The position numbers and the translations under genes were made by a program. A DNA stretch of 64,000 bases from Mucilaginibacter jinjuensis (GTDB lineage Bacteria > Bacteroidota > Bacteroidia > Sphingobacteriales > Sphingobacteriaceae), in assembly GCF_028596025.1 (NCBI RefSeq), contig NZ_CP117167.1, forward strand, positions 5,766,001-5,830,000, read 5' to 3'. Under the pieces are notes generated by a model that was given only the letters and a program-made list of their open reading frames with translations, ran no database searches and had not been told where the DNA came from. Shown piece after piece: positions 33,086 through 41,043 of the stretch; the first letter of the stretch is position 1; each line of letters starts with the position of its first letter.

Positions 33086-34093
33086 ATGGTTACTACACTA
33101 CTCGTTGCGGTAATTTGCCTGGCACTGGCATTCGATTTTATAAACGGATTTCACGATGCGGCCAACTCTATTGCAACCATTGTATCAACAAAGGTGTTAA
33201 CACCTTTCCAGGCCGTAATTTGGGCAGCAGCCTTTAACTTCCTGGCCTTTTTCTTAATTAAAGATCATAAGGTAGCTAATACCATAGCCAAAACCGTTCC
33301 CGAGCATTTTATTACCATCCATGTGATCCTGGCCGGTTTAATAGCCGCTATTACCTGGAACTTAATTACCTGGTGGTTTGGCATCCCATCAAGTTCGTCG
33401 CATACGCTTATAGGTGGTTTTGCAGGCGCTGGTATGACCAATGCGCTCTACATGCACGTTAACCCCATCGAGGCTGTAAACCTTGGCCCAACGCTGCAAA
33501 TTATGGCCTTTATTTTCCTGGCCCCAATTATCGGTTTAGTCATCGGGGTTGTTATCAATATTTTTATACTTCATATCTGTAAAAACGCCAAGCCATCCAC
33601 GGCCGAGCGTTGGTTTAAACGCCTTCAACTGGTATCATCTGGCGCATTAAGCTTTGCACACGGTGGTAACGATGCGCAAAAAGTTATGGGTATTATATAT
33701 GTAGCTTTAGTATCGCAAAAGGTTATTACTAACGGCGCACACATGCCAGAGTGGATTCCCTTGGCTTGTTACAGTGCTATCGCATTAGGCACCATGTCTG
33801 GCGGTTGGAAAATCGTTAAAACCATGGGTACCAAAATTACCAAGGTTACACCGTTAGAAGGTGTGAGTGCCGAAACTGCAGGTGCAATTACCTTGTTTCT
33901 GACTGAGCGTTTAGGTATCCCGGTTTCAACCACGCATACTATTACAGGTTCTATCATCGGTGTTGGTTTAACCAAACGTGCATCAGCTGTTAGATGGGGA
34001 GTAACCATTAACCTGGTATGGGCATGGATAATCACCATTCCAATATCAGCTGTTTTTGCTGCAATTGTTTACAGCATTATCCGCTTCTTTTAA
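33086..34093 (+). CDS. pit: Inorganic phosphate transporter, Pit family
   Basis: The 335-residue membrane protein has about ten membrane segments and the two PHO-4 repeats: DFINGFHDAANSIATIVSTK at the start and GGNDAQKVMGIIYVAL with VSTTHTITGSIIGVG later. Pit proteins take up metal-phosphate complexes with protons and have low affinity. The length is at the short end for the family, typical in Bacteroidota. It is co-transcribed with its PhoU-like partner. Confidence 0.93.
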   Translation: MVTTLLVAVICLALAFDFINGFHDAANSIATIVSTKVLTPFQAVIWAAAFNFLAFFLIKDHKVANTIAKTVPEHFITIHVILAGLIAAITWNLITWWFGIPSSSSHTLIGGFAGAGMTNALYMHVNPIEAVNLGPTLQIMAFIFLAPIIGLVIGVVINIFILHICKNAKPSTAERWFKRLQLVSSGALSFAHGGNDAQKVMGIIYVALVSQKVITNGAHMPEWIPLACYSAIALGTMSGGWKIVKTMGTKITKVTPLEGVSAETAGAITLFLTERLGIPVSTTHTITGSIIGVGLTKRASAVRWGVTINLVWAWIITIPISAVFAAIVYSIIRFF

Positions 34094-34135
34094 TCAGTAC
34101 TCAAACAAGACGAAATTTATTTGTTTCTTTAACTT

Positions 34136-34861
34136 ATGAAGAAAGGAATAGTTACTTTATTGCTTGCAGCAGCCTGCCTGCCGCTTACCAGTTTTGATTA
34201 TGCACCAAGCCATAATTTGGCTACAGTTACAGGTTTACCCCTGCCTACTAATACCGAAATTATTAGCGGCTTAAAACAAGCACTTGAACAAGGCACCACC
34301 AAAAGTGCCACCCAACTATCTGCACTTAATGGTTATTTCGGCAACGCTGCCATCAAAATATTAATGCCGCCCGAAGCTCAAAAGGCTGAGAAGGCTTTAC
34401 GCAAACTTGGTTTAAACAAGCTTTGTGATGATGTAGTACTTTCCCTTAACCGCGCTGCCGAAGATGCCGCCAAACAAGCTGCTCCTATTTTTGTGGATGC
34501 CGTTAAACAAATGAGCGTACAGGATGCGGCCAATATATTAACCGGCAGTAATGATGCAGCTACGCAATACTTTAAACGCACTACTACCACTGCACTTTCT
34601 GCACAGTTTAAACCGGTTATTCATACAAGCCTGGGTAAAGTTGGCGCAACCAATCTGTATACCCAAATGGCTACCCAATACAACAAAATTCCGCTTAACT
34701 TCAGCAAACTGAATCCAGATCTGGACGATTATGTTACCCAGAAAGCCATCGATGGTTTATTTTACCAGATCGCTTTAGAAGAGTTAAACATCCGCCAAAA
34801 TTTAACTGCACGTACTACGCCGATATTACAGAAGGTGTTTGGGGCGCTGGATAAAAAGTAA
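34136..34861 (+). CDS. DUF4197 exported protein
   Basis: The 241-residue protein has a signal peptide ending about LTSFDYA and then a DUF4197 domain: EIISGLKQALEQGTTKSATQ, LNGYFGNAAIKILMPPEAQK, LNRAAEDAAKQAAPIFVDAV and a final DGLFYQIALEE. The family is widespread, helical and periplasmic or lipid-anchored, with no known function. It is 42 bases after pit and may share the transcript. The stop codon is followed at once by a dispersed repeat. Confidence 0.88.
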   Translation: MKKGIVTLLLAAACLPLTSFDYAPSHNLATVTGLPLPTNTEIISGLKQALEQGTTKSATQLSALNGYFGNAAIKILMPPEAQKAEKALRKLGLNKLCDDVVLSLNRAAEDAAKQAAPIFVDAVKQMSVQDAANILTGSNDAATQYFKRTTTTALSAQFKPVIHTSLGKVGATNLYTQMATQYNKIPLNFSKLNPDLDDYVTQKAIDGLFYQIALEELNIRQNLTARTTPILQKVFGALDKK

Positions 34862-34863
34862 GA

Positions 34864-35004
34864 TTTGATTTCGGAGGTCGGATTTTCGATTTCGGATTTA
34901 TAAACGCTGCAACCACCCATCACGTCATTGCGAGGAACGAAGCAATCGCGGACTGTACAGAGCGGCTCTGCACGTCGGGGATTGCTTCGTTCCTCGCAAT
35001 GACG
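34864..35004. repeat. Compound dispersed repeat
   Basis: A CGGAGGTCGGATTTTCGATT element is followed by a near-perfect palindrome (34922-35004) with arms ACGTCATTGCGAGGAACGAA and its inverse TTCGTTCCTCGCAATGACG. It is the best conserved full copy in the window. Confidence 0.85.
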
Positions 35005-35020
35005 GTTAAGGTTAAAGGAA

Positions 35021-35058
35021 AACAAGAAAGGCCGATGCGTGCATCGGCCTTTCTTGTT
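35021..35058. terminator. Terminator with an 18-base perfect stem
   Basis: AACAAGAAAGGCCGATGC pairs exactly with GCATCGGCCTTTCTTGTT, leaving only two unpaired bases. It lies between the DUF4197 gene and the convergent DUF885 gene and may serve both. Confidence 0.85.
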
Positions 35059-35091
35059 CAAGTCTTGTTTCTTGATTCTTGTCTCTTGCTT

Positions 35092-36882
35092 CTAATTTTT
35101 TTGCTTTGCAATCCAGGCATCAATCTTACTTTCCAGTACTGCCAGTGGCATTGAACCGTCTTTTAAGATTTGATTGTGGAACTCGGCCAGATCAAATTTA
35201 GCACCCAATTCTTTTTCTGCTTTAGTACGCAGTTCGCGGATTTTAAGTGCGCCAATTTTGTAACCCAATGCCTGACCAGGGATGGCCATGTAGCGCTCAA
35301 TTTCGGCAGTTGCGCCTTGCTCGTTGATGGCTTCGTTATCCATCATGTATTTAATGGCTTCTTCGCGGGTCATGCCTTTGGTGTGGATGGCTACGTCAAC
35401 CACCAAACGGATAGCGCGGTGAATTTCATCACCCAGTGCGCCCATGTGCTGGTATGGATCGGTGTATAAACCCAGTTCTTTACCCAACGATTCGCAATAC
35501 AGCGCCCAGCCTTCTACATAAGCGTTATCGCCACCAAAACGACGGAACTTAGGTAATGAAGTATTTTCCTGAGTTAGAGAGATCTGGTAATGGTGACCAG
35601 GGATAGCTTCGTGCAAAAACAACGACTCCATACCCGACGTAGTGTTGAATTTAGTCGCATCCAAAATTGGCACATAGAATATACCCGGACGGCTACCGTC
35701 TGCGCTACCCTGGTTGTATTCGGCACTGGCAGATGCAGCACGGAAAGCCTCAGTCTGGCGGATTTCGAATGGTGTTTTAGGCACATGGTTAAACATCTTC
35801 TTCAAGTTTGGCTCCATACGTTTGTGGATATTTTCGAAAGCATCAAGCACCTGTTTAGGCGTTTTGTATGGCATAAACTTACGGTCGGTTTTCATGTATT
35901 CGAAAAACGCTTTTAAATCGCCCTTAAAGCCAACTTTAGTTTTAATGCTATCCATTTCCCCACGGATACGTTTAACCTCGCTTAAGCCCAGCTGATAGAT
36001 CTCTTCTGGAGTTTTATCAGTAGTGGTCTGTTGCTTCACTAAATACTTGTACATACCTGCCCCATCTTTCATGGCCGAGTAGCCCGATGTAGTGCGTGCG
36101 TTTGGCAGGTAAGTAGTTTTCAGATAGTCTGCCAGGCCTTTGTAGGTAGGGACGATCTGGGTCATGATGGCTGTTTTGTAAGCATCAGTCAGGCGCTTTT
36201 TATCAGCGTCAGAAAAACTTTTTGGCAGGCTGTCAATCGGCCCGTAGAATAAGCTTTTCTCTGGCGATGCAACTACAAAGCTCTCCATCTGCGGGATCAT
36301 TTTTACCACCAATGCTTTAGGCAGCACATCGCCAGCATTAACACCTTTATCAAAGTTTGCTTTGGCTGTATCAGCCCAAACTTTAAATGCTGCAACTCTT
36401 TTTAACCAGTTATCATAATCTTTAACTGTTTTAAAAGGCTGTGCACCGGTACCAGAGCCTAGCTGACCGAAACTAAGCGGCAATGAAAAAAACTGGTTCA
36501 TCGGCAGATATTCGAAATGATAATCGTACCCGGCAATGTTAATACCCATTTCGTAATTGAAAATATCGTACGATAGCTGATCTTCTTCGTTCAGTTCTTC
36601 GCGCTTAAAGTTTTTAAGTTTGTTAAGGTAGCTGATATAAAAATCGTGCGACCGTTTAATAAATTCAGCCGAGCCATCATTAGGTAGCTCATCATTATAG
36701 CGGTTATCTCCTGCAAATGTAGCCTCCAGCGGGTAAAGCTTCAGGCGGTCTTCGTAATAGTCATTAAACAGTTTGGCAATATCCTTATTGCCTTCTGTTG
36801 GTGCAGATGTGCCTGCATCGGGCTTCTGCTTACATGCTGTAAACAAAGCGGCTACGCATAGCAGCATATAAATTTTCTTCAT
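35092..36882 (-). CDS. DUF885 lipoprotein, probable metallopeptidase-like enzyme
   Basis: The 596-residue protein has a lipoprotein signal (MKKIYMLLCVAALFTACKQK, Cys17 as lipid site) and a DUF885 domain. The HEAIPGHH motif (424-431) and EGWALYCESLG (457-467) give the M3-like zinc-site pattern HExxxGH with a distant glutamate. DUF885 proteins are predicted peptidases of the cell envelope with unknown substrate. The length fits the family. It stands alone between a shared terminator and the sigma/anti-sigma genes. Confidence 0.9.
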   Translation of the reverse strand: MKKIYMLLCVAALFTACKQKPDAGTSAPTEGNKDIAKLFNDYYEDRLKLYPLEATFAGDNRYNDELPNDGSAEFIKRSHDFYISYLNKLKNFKREELNEEDQLSYDIFNYEMGINIAGYDYHFEYLPMNQFFSLPLSFGQLGSGTGAQPFKTVKDYDNWLKRVAAFKVWADTAKANFDKGVNAGDVLPKALVVKMIPQMESFVVASPEKSLFYGPIDSLPKSFSDADKKRLTDAYKTAIMTQIVPTYKGLADYLKTTYLPNARTTSGYSAMKDGAGMYKYLVKQQTTTDKTPEEIYQLGLSEVKRIRGEMDSIKTKVGFKGDLKAFFEYMKTDRKFMPYKTPKQVLDAFENIHKRMEPNLKKMFNHVPKTPFEIRQTEAFRAASASAEYNQGSADGSRPGIFYVPILDATKFNTTSGMESLFLHEAIPGHHYQISLTQENTSLPKFRRFGGDNAYVEGWALYCESLGKELGLYTDPYQHMGALGDEIHRAIRLVVDVAIHTKGMTREEAIKYMMDNEAINEQGATAEIERYMAIPGQALGYKIGALKIRELRTKAEKELGAKFDLAEFHNQILKDGSMPLAVLESKIDAWIAKQKN

Positions 36883-36947
36883 GGTGTTGGTTGTTGGGAG
36901 TTAATGCTTAAAAGTAGGTAATAAACCAATAGCGACCAAAGCCGGTA

Positions 36948-38225
36948 TTATTTAAACTTTATAGTTACGGTTACAGTTTCCGGTTCGCCATTTACATTAT
37001 GGATCCAGGCCGGGCCTTCTTTAATGAGGCGTATGGCTTCAGCATCAGCATCGGGGCTTAGGCTTTTGGTAACTTTAAAATCAGTGAGCGTATTATCTGT
37101 ATTCACCACAAAGCGTACACGTACTTTACCGATTTTATGATCAGGCGAACTGGCATCGGCCAGGTATTTTTTAAAACTATCCCAGCCATTACGTGGATGT
37201 GCTTCTTCGATTATATCTTTAGCGGCTCCGTAACCGGTTACCACAACTTCGGATAGTGAGCGCGAACTTGGCTTCAACGCCACATTAATGCTATCACCCT
37301 TTACCTTAACCTCTTTACTTTCGTATCCAACGTAACCTAATTTAAGATTATCATTTTTCCCGGCCTCCATTTTAAAATAGCCGTTTGCATCTGTCATCGT
37401 CGCTCTGTTTTTGCCTAAAACGCTTACGGATACCCCAGGTAAGGGCTGGCTATCATCAGCGCTTATAACCCGACCGGTAATCAGTTGGTTATAAAAACGG
37501 TCTTTTGCATTTGGCGTTTTAACTTCTACACCGGCAACCCGGTTTTGTAATTGTGTATCGATAGTGGTTGATTGAACAGCAGATACAGCCCCCGTAACAT
37601 CTTTTTTGCGCTGGGTTGCATAACCTGTTATAATCACCTCTTTCAGCATCGCATCTTTGGTTGCGCTATCTTCTGTAACCGCTTTTACATCCGATTTGGC
37701 CACAGGTTCATCTATCCTTATTTCAGCATTGGCATCACTTTCAACCGATGCCGGGGCCGAAGCAACCGTAGCCATGCTTGTTAACGGGGCTTGTTTTACT
37801 AATTCATGATGCTGCGGAACCGGAGCTTGTATTGCCGGGGCTGATTTTGATTGTTGAGGAGGCGCAGGAACCATGGCAACAACTGTTTTGTCGGCCACAG
37901 ACGGGAGCGTTTTATTAGCCGAAGGTTGATACGCTATGAGCCACCATGTACCGATACCCAACATCACCAAAACTGTGGCAGCTATTGAAATTAGAGGCCA
38001 TAAAGCCACAATCTTTTTATTGCCTCGGCCAATACGGTGATTAAGGCGTTTCTGGAGTTCATTAAGGTTAGCTTGCTGATCTTTTTTACCGGCATATCCT
38101 TCCAGGGCATCCATCAAAAACGGATCGTCTTGTGCCTCGCGCTCCAGTTTATGCATGGCGCGGGCATCAAGCTCTCCGTTGAGATACTTCCTGATTTGCG
38201 ATATGTCGGTCTTTTTAGTGCTCAC
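36948..38225 (-). CDS. Anti-sigma-type membrane protein with CarboxypepD_reg and TonB C-terminal domains
   Basis: The 425-residue protein has a cytoplasmic head (1-70, IRKYLNGELDARAMHKLERE) like Bacteroidota anti-sigma proteins, one membrane helix (about 73-98), a Pro/Ala/Ser-rich stretch, a carboxypeptidase-regulatory-like domain (248-318) and a C-terminal TonB-like domain (340-425). Between them are two VxxTGY motifs: VIITGYATQRKKDVTGAVSA (197-216) and VVVTGYG (327-333), which resemble the start of SusC-type receptors. It overlaps the sigma factor gene by 11 bases. It may sense an outer membrane event; its motif SDANAEIRIDEPVAKSDVKA is shared with the divergent vWA protein. Confidence 0.8.
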   Translation of the reverse strand: MSTKKTDISQIRKYLNGELDARAMHKLEREAQDDPFLMDALEGYAGKKDQQANLNELQKRLNHRIGRGNKKIVALWPLISIAATVLVMLGIGTWWLIAYQPSANKTLPSVADKTVVAMVPAPPQQSKSAPAIQAPVPQHHELVKQAPLTSMATVASAPASVESDANAEIRIDEPVAKSDVKAVTEDSATKDAMLKEVIITGYATQRKKDVTGAVSAVQSTTIDTQLQNRVAGVEVKTPNAKDRFYNQLITGRVISADDSQPLPGVSVSVLGKNRATMTDANGYFKMEAGKNDNLKLGYVGYESKEVKVKGDSINVALKPSSRSLSEVVVTGYGAAKDIIEEAHPRNGWDSFKKYLADASSPDHKIGKVRVRFVVNTDNTLTDFKVTKSLSPDADAEAIRLIKEGPAWIHNVNGEPETVTVTIKFK

Positions 38226-38787
38226 TATTTTTCTCCATGCAAATTTTCAGGTTCCGCTTGCCGTTCTGGATAAAGCTTTTCACCTCGTTCATACTAAAGC
38301 CGGTTTGCTCGGCAATATCTTTGTAGCATTTTTCCTGCAAATAAAACAGGTCGATACTTTCGCGTTGTGTAGCTATCAGTTTTTGCATACAACGCTCCAG
38401 GCTTTGCAGGTATTCTTCTTTATCACCACTTTCTGGATGCAAAACAAAGGCCGATTCCATAACATCATCCACATTAACCACCTCCATCTTTTTTGATGAT
38501 CGTAGCTGCATCAGGCAATAATTACGGCTTAATACGTAAAGCCAGCTCCTGAATTGTTTAATATCGTGTTTGGTAACCTTCTCAACCAGTTCTTCAAATA
38601 TCTGCATTACGGCATCTTTGCTCTGCTCATCATCCTGCAAATATTTGAGGCATACGCCGTAAACCAGGGGCATATATTTTTCATAGAGTTTGCCCAACAA
38701 GGCCAGGTCGCCGGTGTTGCGATAGCTTGCTAACAGGCTTTCGTCCCCTGTTTCATCCGGCTTGCTTTTTTTGTTAAACCAACTCAT
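38215..38787 (-). CDS. ECF-type RNA polymerase sigma factor
   Basis: The 190-residue protein has sigma-70 region 2 (LLGKLYEKYMPLVYGVCLKY and following to RSWLYVLSRNYCLMQLR) and region 4 (LFYLQEKCYKDIAEQTGFSM). It belongs to the ECF group common in Bacteroidota. It heads a two-gene unit with the anti-sigma-type gene. It is divergent from the vWA protein gene, and the 86-base gap between them probably holds both promoters, so the vWA gene is a candidate target. Confidence 0.9.
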   Translation of the reverse strand: MSWFNKKSKPDETGDESLLASYRNTGDLALLGKLYEKYMPLVYGVCLKYLQDDEQSKDAVMQIFEELVEKVTKHDIKQFRSWLYVLSRNYCLMQLRSSKKMEVVNVDDVMESAFVLHPESGDKEEYLQSLERCMQKLIATQRESIDLFYLQEKCYKDIAEQTGFSMNEVKSFIQNGKRNLKICMEKNSEH

Positions 38788-38873
38788 TTATTGGCTGTAA
38801 AATAATTTTTTAAAATGATTTATGGAAATGATAATATGCCTGCATCCTTATGATAAACCAACCAATAATAATC

Positions 38874-40826
38874 ATGAAAAAACTTGCATTACTTTTTTTG
38901 CTGCTAATCAGCTTAACCGGGTTTAGCCAAAGCAGCAACCGCATCATTACCGGAACTGTGTATGATGCAACAGATAAAAACCCCCTGGTAGGCGTGGCGG
39001 TAACTATCGATGGAACCAAACAGGGCACAACAACCAATGTTCAGGGGCAATTTACCCTCACCGTGCCACAGGGTAAGGAAATGCTTACTTTTAGCTATAT
39101 AGGTTATGCTGCAAAAAAAGTGCGTTTAAGTACGGTAGACCGTGTGACTGTGTATTTAAAACCAAGCCAGCAGGCACTGCTTGAAGTTACCGCAATGGGT
39201 TACAGCGCAGATGCGAATGCCGAAGTACGGATTGATGAACCCGTGGGCAGAAGCGATTCAAAAGCCATAGTTGAACCTTCTGCAAGTCGTGTTACAAGTG
39301 CGCAGGTTACGAAAACATCCAGAAGGAAACAGCAGGCTACCGCTATGATGATTTTCCCTGCACCGCCATCTAATGTAGCTACTCCTGCCGATGAATCATA
39401 TAAGGGCGTAACCGAAAATGGTTTTCAAAATCCACTCGATAACCCGCTCTCTACTTTTTCTGTTGATGTGGATGCAGCATCTTATACCAACGTTCGCCGT
39501 TTTATTAATGGCGGGCAACTGCCACCAAAAGATGCCGTACGGATTGAGGAAATGATTAACTACTTCAACTACGATCTGCCTGCACCTACCGGTAATTCGC
39601 CTGTAGCTATCCATACTGAACTTAGTGCTGCGCCCTGGAATGCGCAACACCGTTTACTGCGTATTGGATTGAAAGCCAAAGCTGTGGATAGCGCTAAACT
39701 CCCCGCATCTAACATGGTATTCCTGATCGATGTTTCGGGCTCGATGTGGGAGCCTAATAAATTACCGCTGGTACAATCCTCATTAAAATTACTGGTTGAC
39801 CAGCTGCGTGCTAAAGATAAGGTAGCCATTGTGGTTTATGCCGGTGCTGCGGGGTTAGTATTGCCGCCTACTTCGGGCGATCAAAAAACGACCATTAAAG
39901 ATGCTATTGACCGCCTGACTGCAGGGGGATCAACCGCGGGAGGTGCAGGTATTAAACTGGCTTATAAAACCGCGATAGAAAACTATATTAAAGGCGGCAA
40001 CAACCGGGTAATACTGGCCACCGACGGTGATTTTAACGTAGGTGCATTATCAGATGCAGACATGGAACAGTTGATTGAAAACGAGCGCAAGAGCGGTGTA
40101 TTTCTATCTGCCTTAGGTTTCGGCATGGGTAATTACAAGGACAGCAAAATGGAAACCCTGGCCGACAAAGGCAACGGCAACTACGCCTATATTGATAATA
40201 TTACCGAAGCCCGCAAAACCCTGGTAAGCGAGTTTGGGGGCACCTTGTTTACCGTAGCAAAAGACGTTAAACTGCAATTGGAATTTAACCCCGGCAAAGT
40301 ACAAGCCTATCGCCTGATTGGTTACGAGAACCGCATGCTGAACAAAGAAGATTTTAACAACGACCTGAAAGATGCCGGCGACATGGGCGTAGGACATACG
40401 GTTACTGCGCTTTATGAGATTATCCCCGTTGGCGTAAAAGATAATTTTACCAATAGTGTTGATCCGCTCAAATATCAGAAAGTGCAGAAAACACCAAGTG
40501 TTTATACCTCTGAAGATATGGTAACTATTAAGTTCCGCTACAAAGAACCGGAGTCTGATAAGAGCAAACTTAGCCAGGTTGTGGTAATGGATAAACCGAT
40601 AGCCTCGGCCAATACTTCTGTTGATTTCCGTTTTGCTGCTGCTGTGGCCGAGTTCGGGATGCTGCTGCGTGGCTCTGACTATAAACAAAACTCAACCTTC
40701 GAGCAAGCTATTGAAATGGCCCGCGCCGCCAAAGGAACCGACCATGAAGGCTACCGTGCAGAGTTTGTAAAATTGGCCGAGAGTGCCAAGCTAATGGCAC
40801 AAAGTGGATTGGCTGCGAAAGAATGA
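38874..40826 (+). CDS. vWA-domain protein (YfbK-like) with CarboxypepD_reg domain
   Basis: From ATG 38874 the protein has 650 residues and a signal peptide (MKKLALLFLLLISLTGFSQ); an upstream in-frame ATG at 38850 would disturb the signal. Next is a carboxypeptidase-regulatory-like domain (about 24-95), a TonB-box-like LEVTAMGY, the motif SADANAEVRIDEPVGRSDSK, a YfbK N-terminal part (NPLSTFSVDVDAASYTNVRR) and a von Willebrand A domain with the metal site DVSGS (286-290). YfbK-like proteins are exported and of unknown function. It probably depends on the divergent sigma factor (inference). Confidence 0.88.
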   Translation: MKKLALLFLLLISLTGFSQSSNRIITGTVYDATDKNPLVGVAVTIDGTKQGTTTNVQGQFTLTVPQGKEMLTFSYIGYAAKKVRLSTVDRVTVYLKPSQQALLEVTAMGYSADANAEVRIDEPVGRSDSKAIVEPSASRVTSAQVTKTSRRKQQATAMMIFPAPPSNVATPADESYKGVTENGFQNPLDNPLSTFSVDVDAASYTNVRRFINGGQLPPKDAVRIEEMINYFNYDLPAPTGNSPVAIHTELSAAPWNAQHRLLRIGLKAKAVDSAKLPASNMVFLIDVSGSMWEPNKLPLVQSSLKLLVDQLRAKDKVAIVVYAGAAGLVLPPTSGDQKTTIKDAIDRLTAGGSTAGGAGIKLAYKTAIENYIKGGNNRVILATDGDFNVGALSDADMEQLIENERKSGVFLSALGFGMGNYKDSKMETLADKGNGNYAYIDNITEARKTLVSEFGGTLFTVAKDVKLQLEFNPGKVQAYRLIGYENRMLNKEDFNNDLKDAGDMGVGHTVTALYEIIPVGVKDNFTNSVDPLKYQKVQKTPSVYTSEDMVTIKFRYKEPESDKSKLSQVVVMDKPIASANTSVDFRFAAAVAEFGMLLRGSDYKQNSTFEQAIEMARAAKGTDHEGYRAEFVKLAESAKLMAQSGLAAKE

Positions 40827-40857
40827 TTGGCTCTAAACATTCCTTAGCTTGGCGAAA

Positions 40858-40982
40858 AAGAGCGTTGTCAACCTGAACTACGTCGAAGGATAAGCGTAGG
40901 CCCCTCTGCACCATGCTTCGAGTGCCTCAGCATGACAGCTCCAAAAATCAAAGATTCTTCGCTATCGCTCTGAATGACAAAA
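40858..40982. repeat. Dispersed repeat with AGCATGACAG / AATGACAAAA ends
   Basis: This gene-free stretch has TTGTCAACCTGAACTACGTC, CTTCGAGTGCCTCAGCATGA and AGATTCTTCGCTATCGCTCT segments. The same segments, in the same order but with variations, appear at 47138-47300. Confidence 0.65.
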
Positions 40983-40991
40983 CACAAAAAG

Positions 40992-41018
40992 AGCCCTTTG
41001 GAAAATATCCAAAGGGCT
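40992..41018. terminator. Terminator between the vWA and PDH E2 genes
   Basis: The stem AGCCCTTTGGA / TCCAAAGGGCT is 11 base pairs with a 5-base loop and A/T-rich flanks. It is likely used by the minus-strand PDH E2 gene, 26 bases from its stop. Confidence 0.8.
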
Positions 41019-41043
41019 TTAATATTTATATGAAATGCTGTGA

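Noticed and set aside
34762..35061. 99-codon ORF with CHCEERSNP-type peptides
   Set aside because: It is the translation of the GTCATTGCGAGGA repeat and of the antisense of the DUF4197 gene; such ORFs appear wherever this repeat lies.
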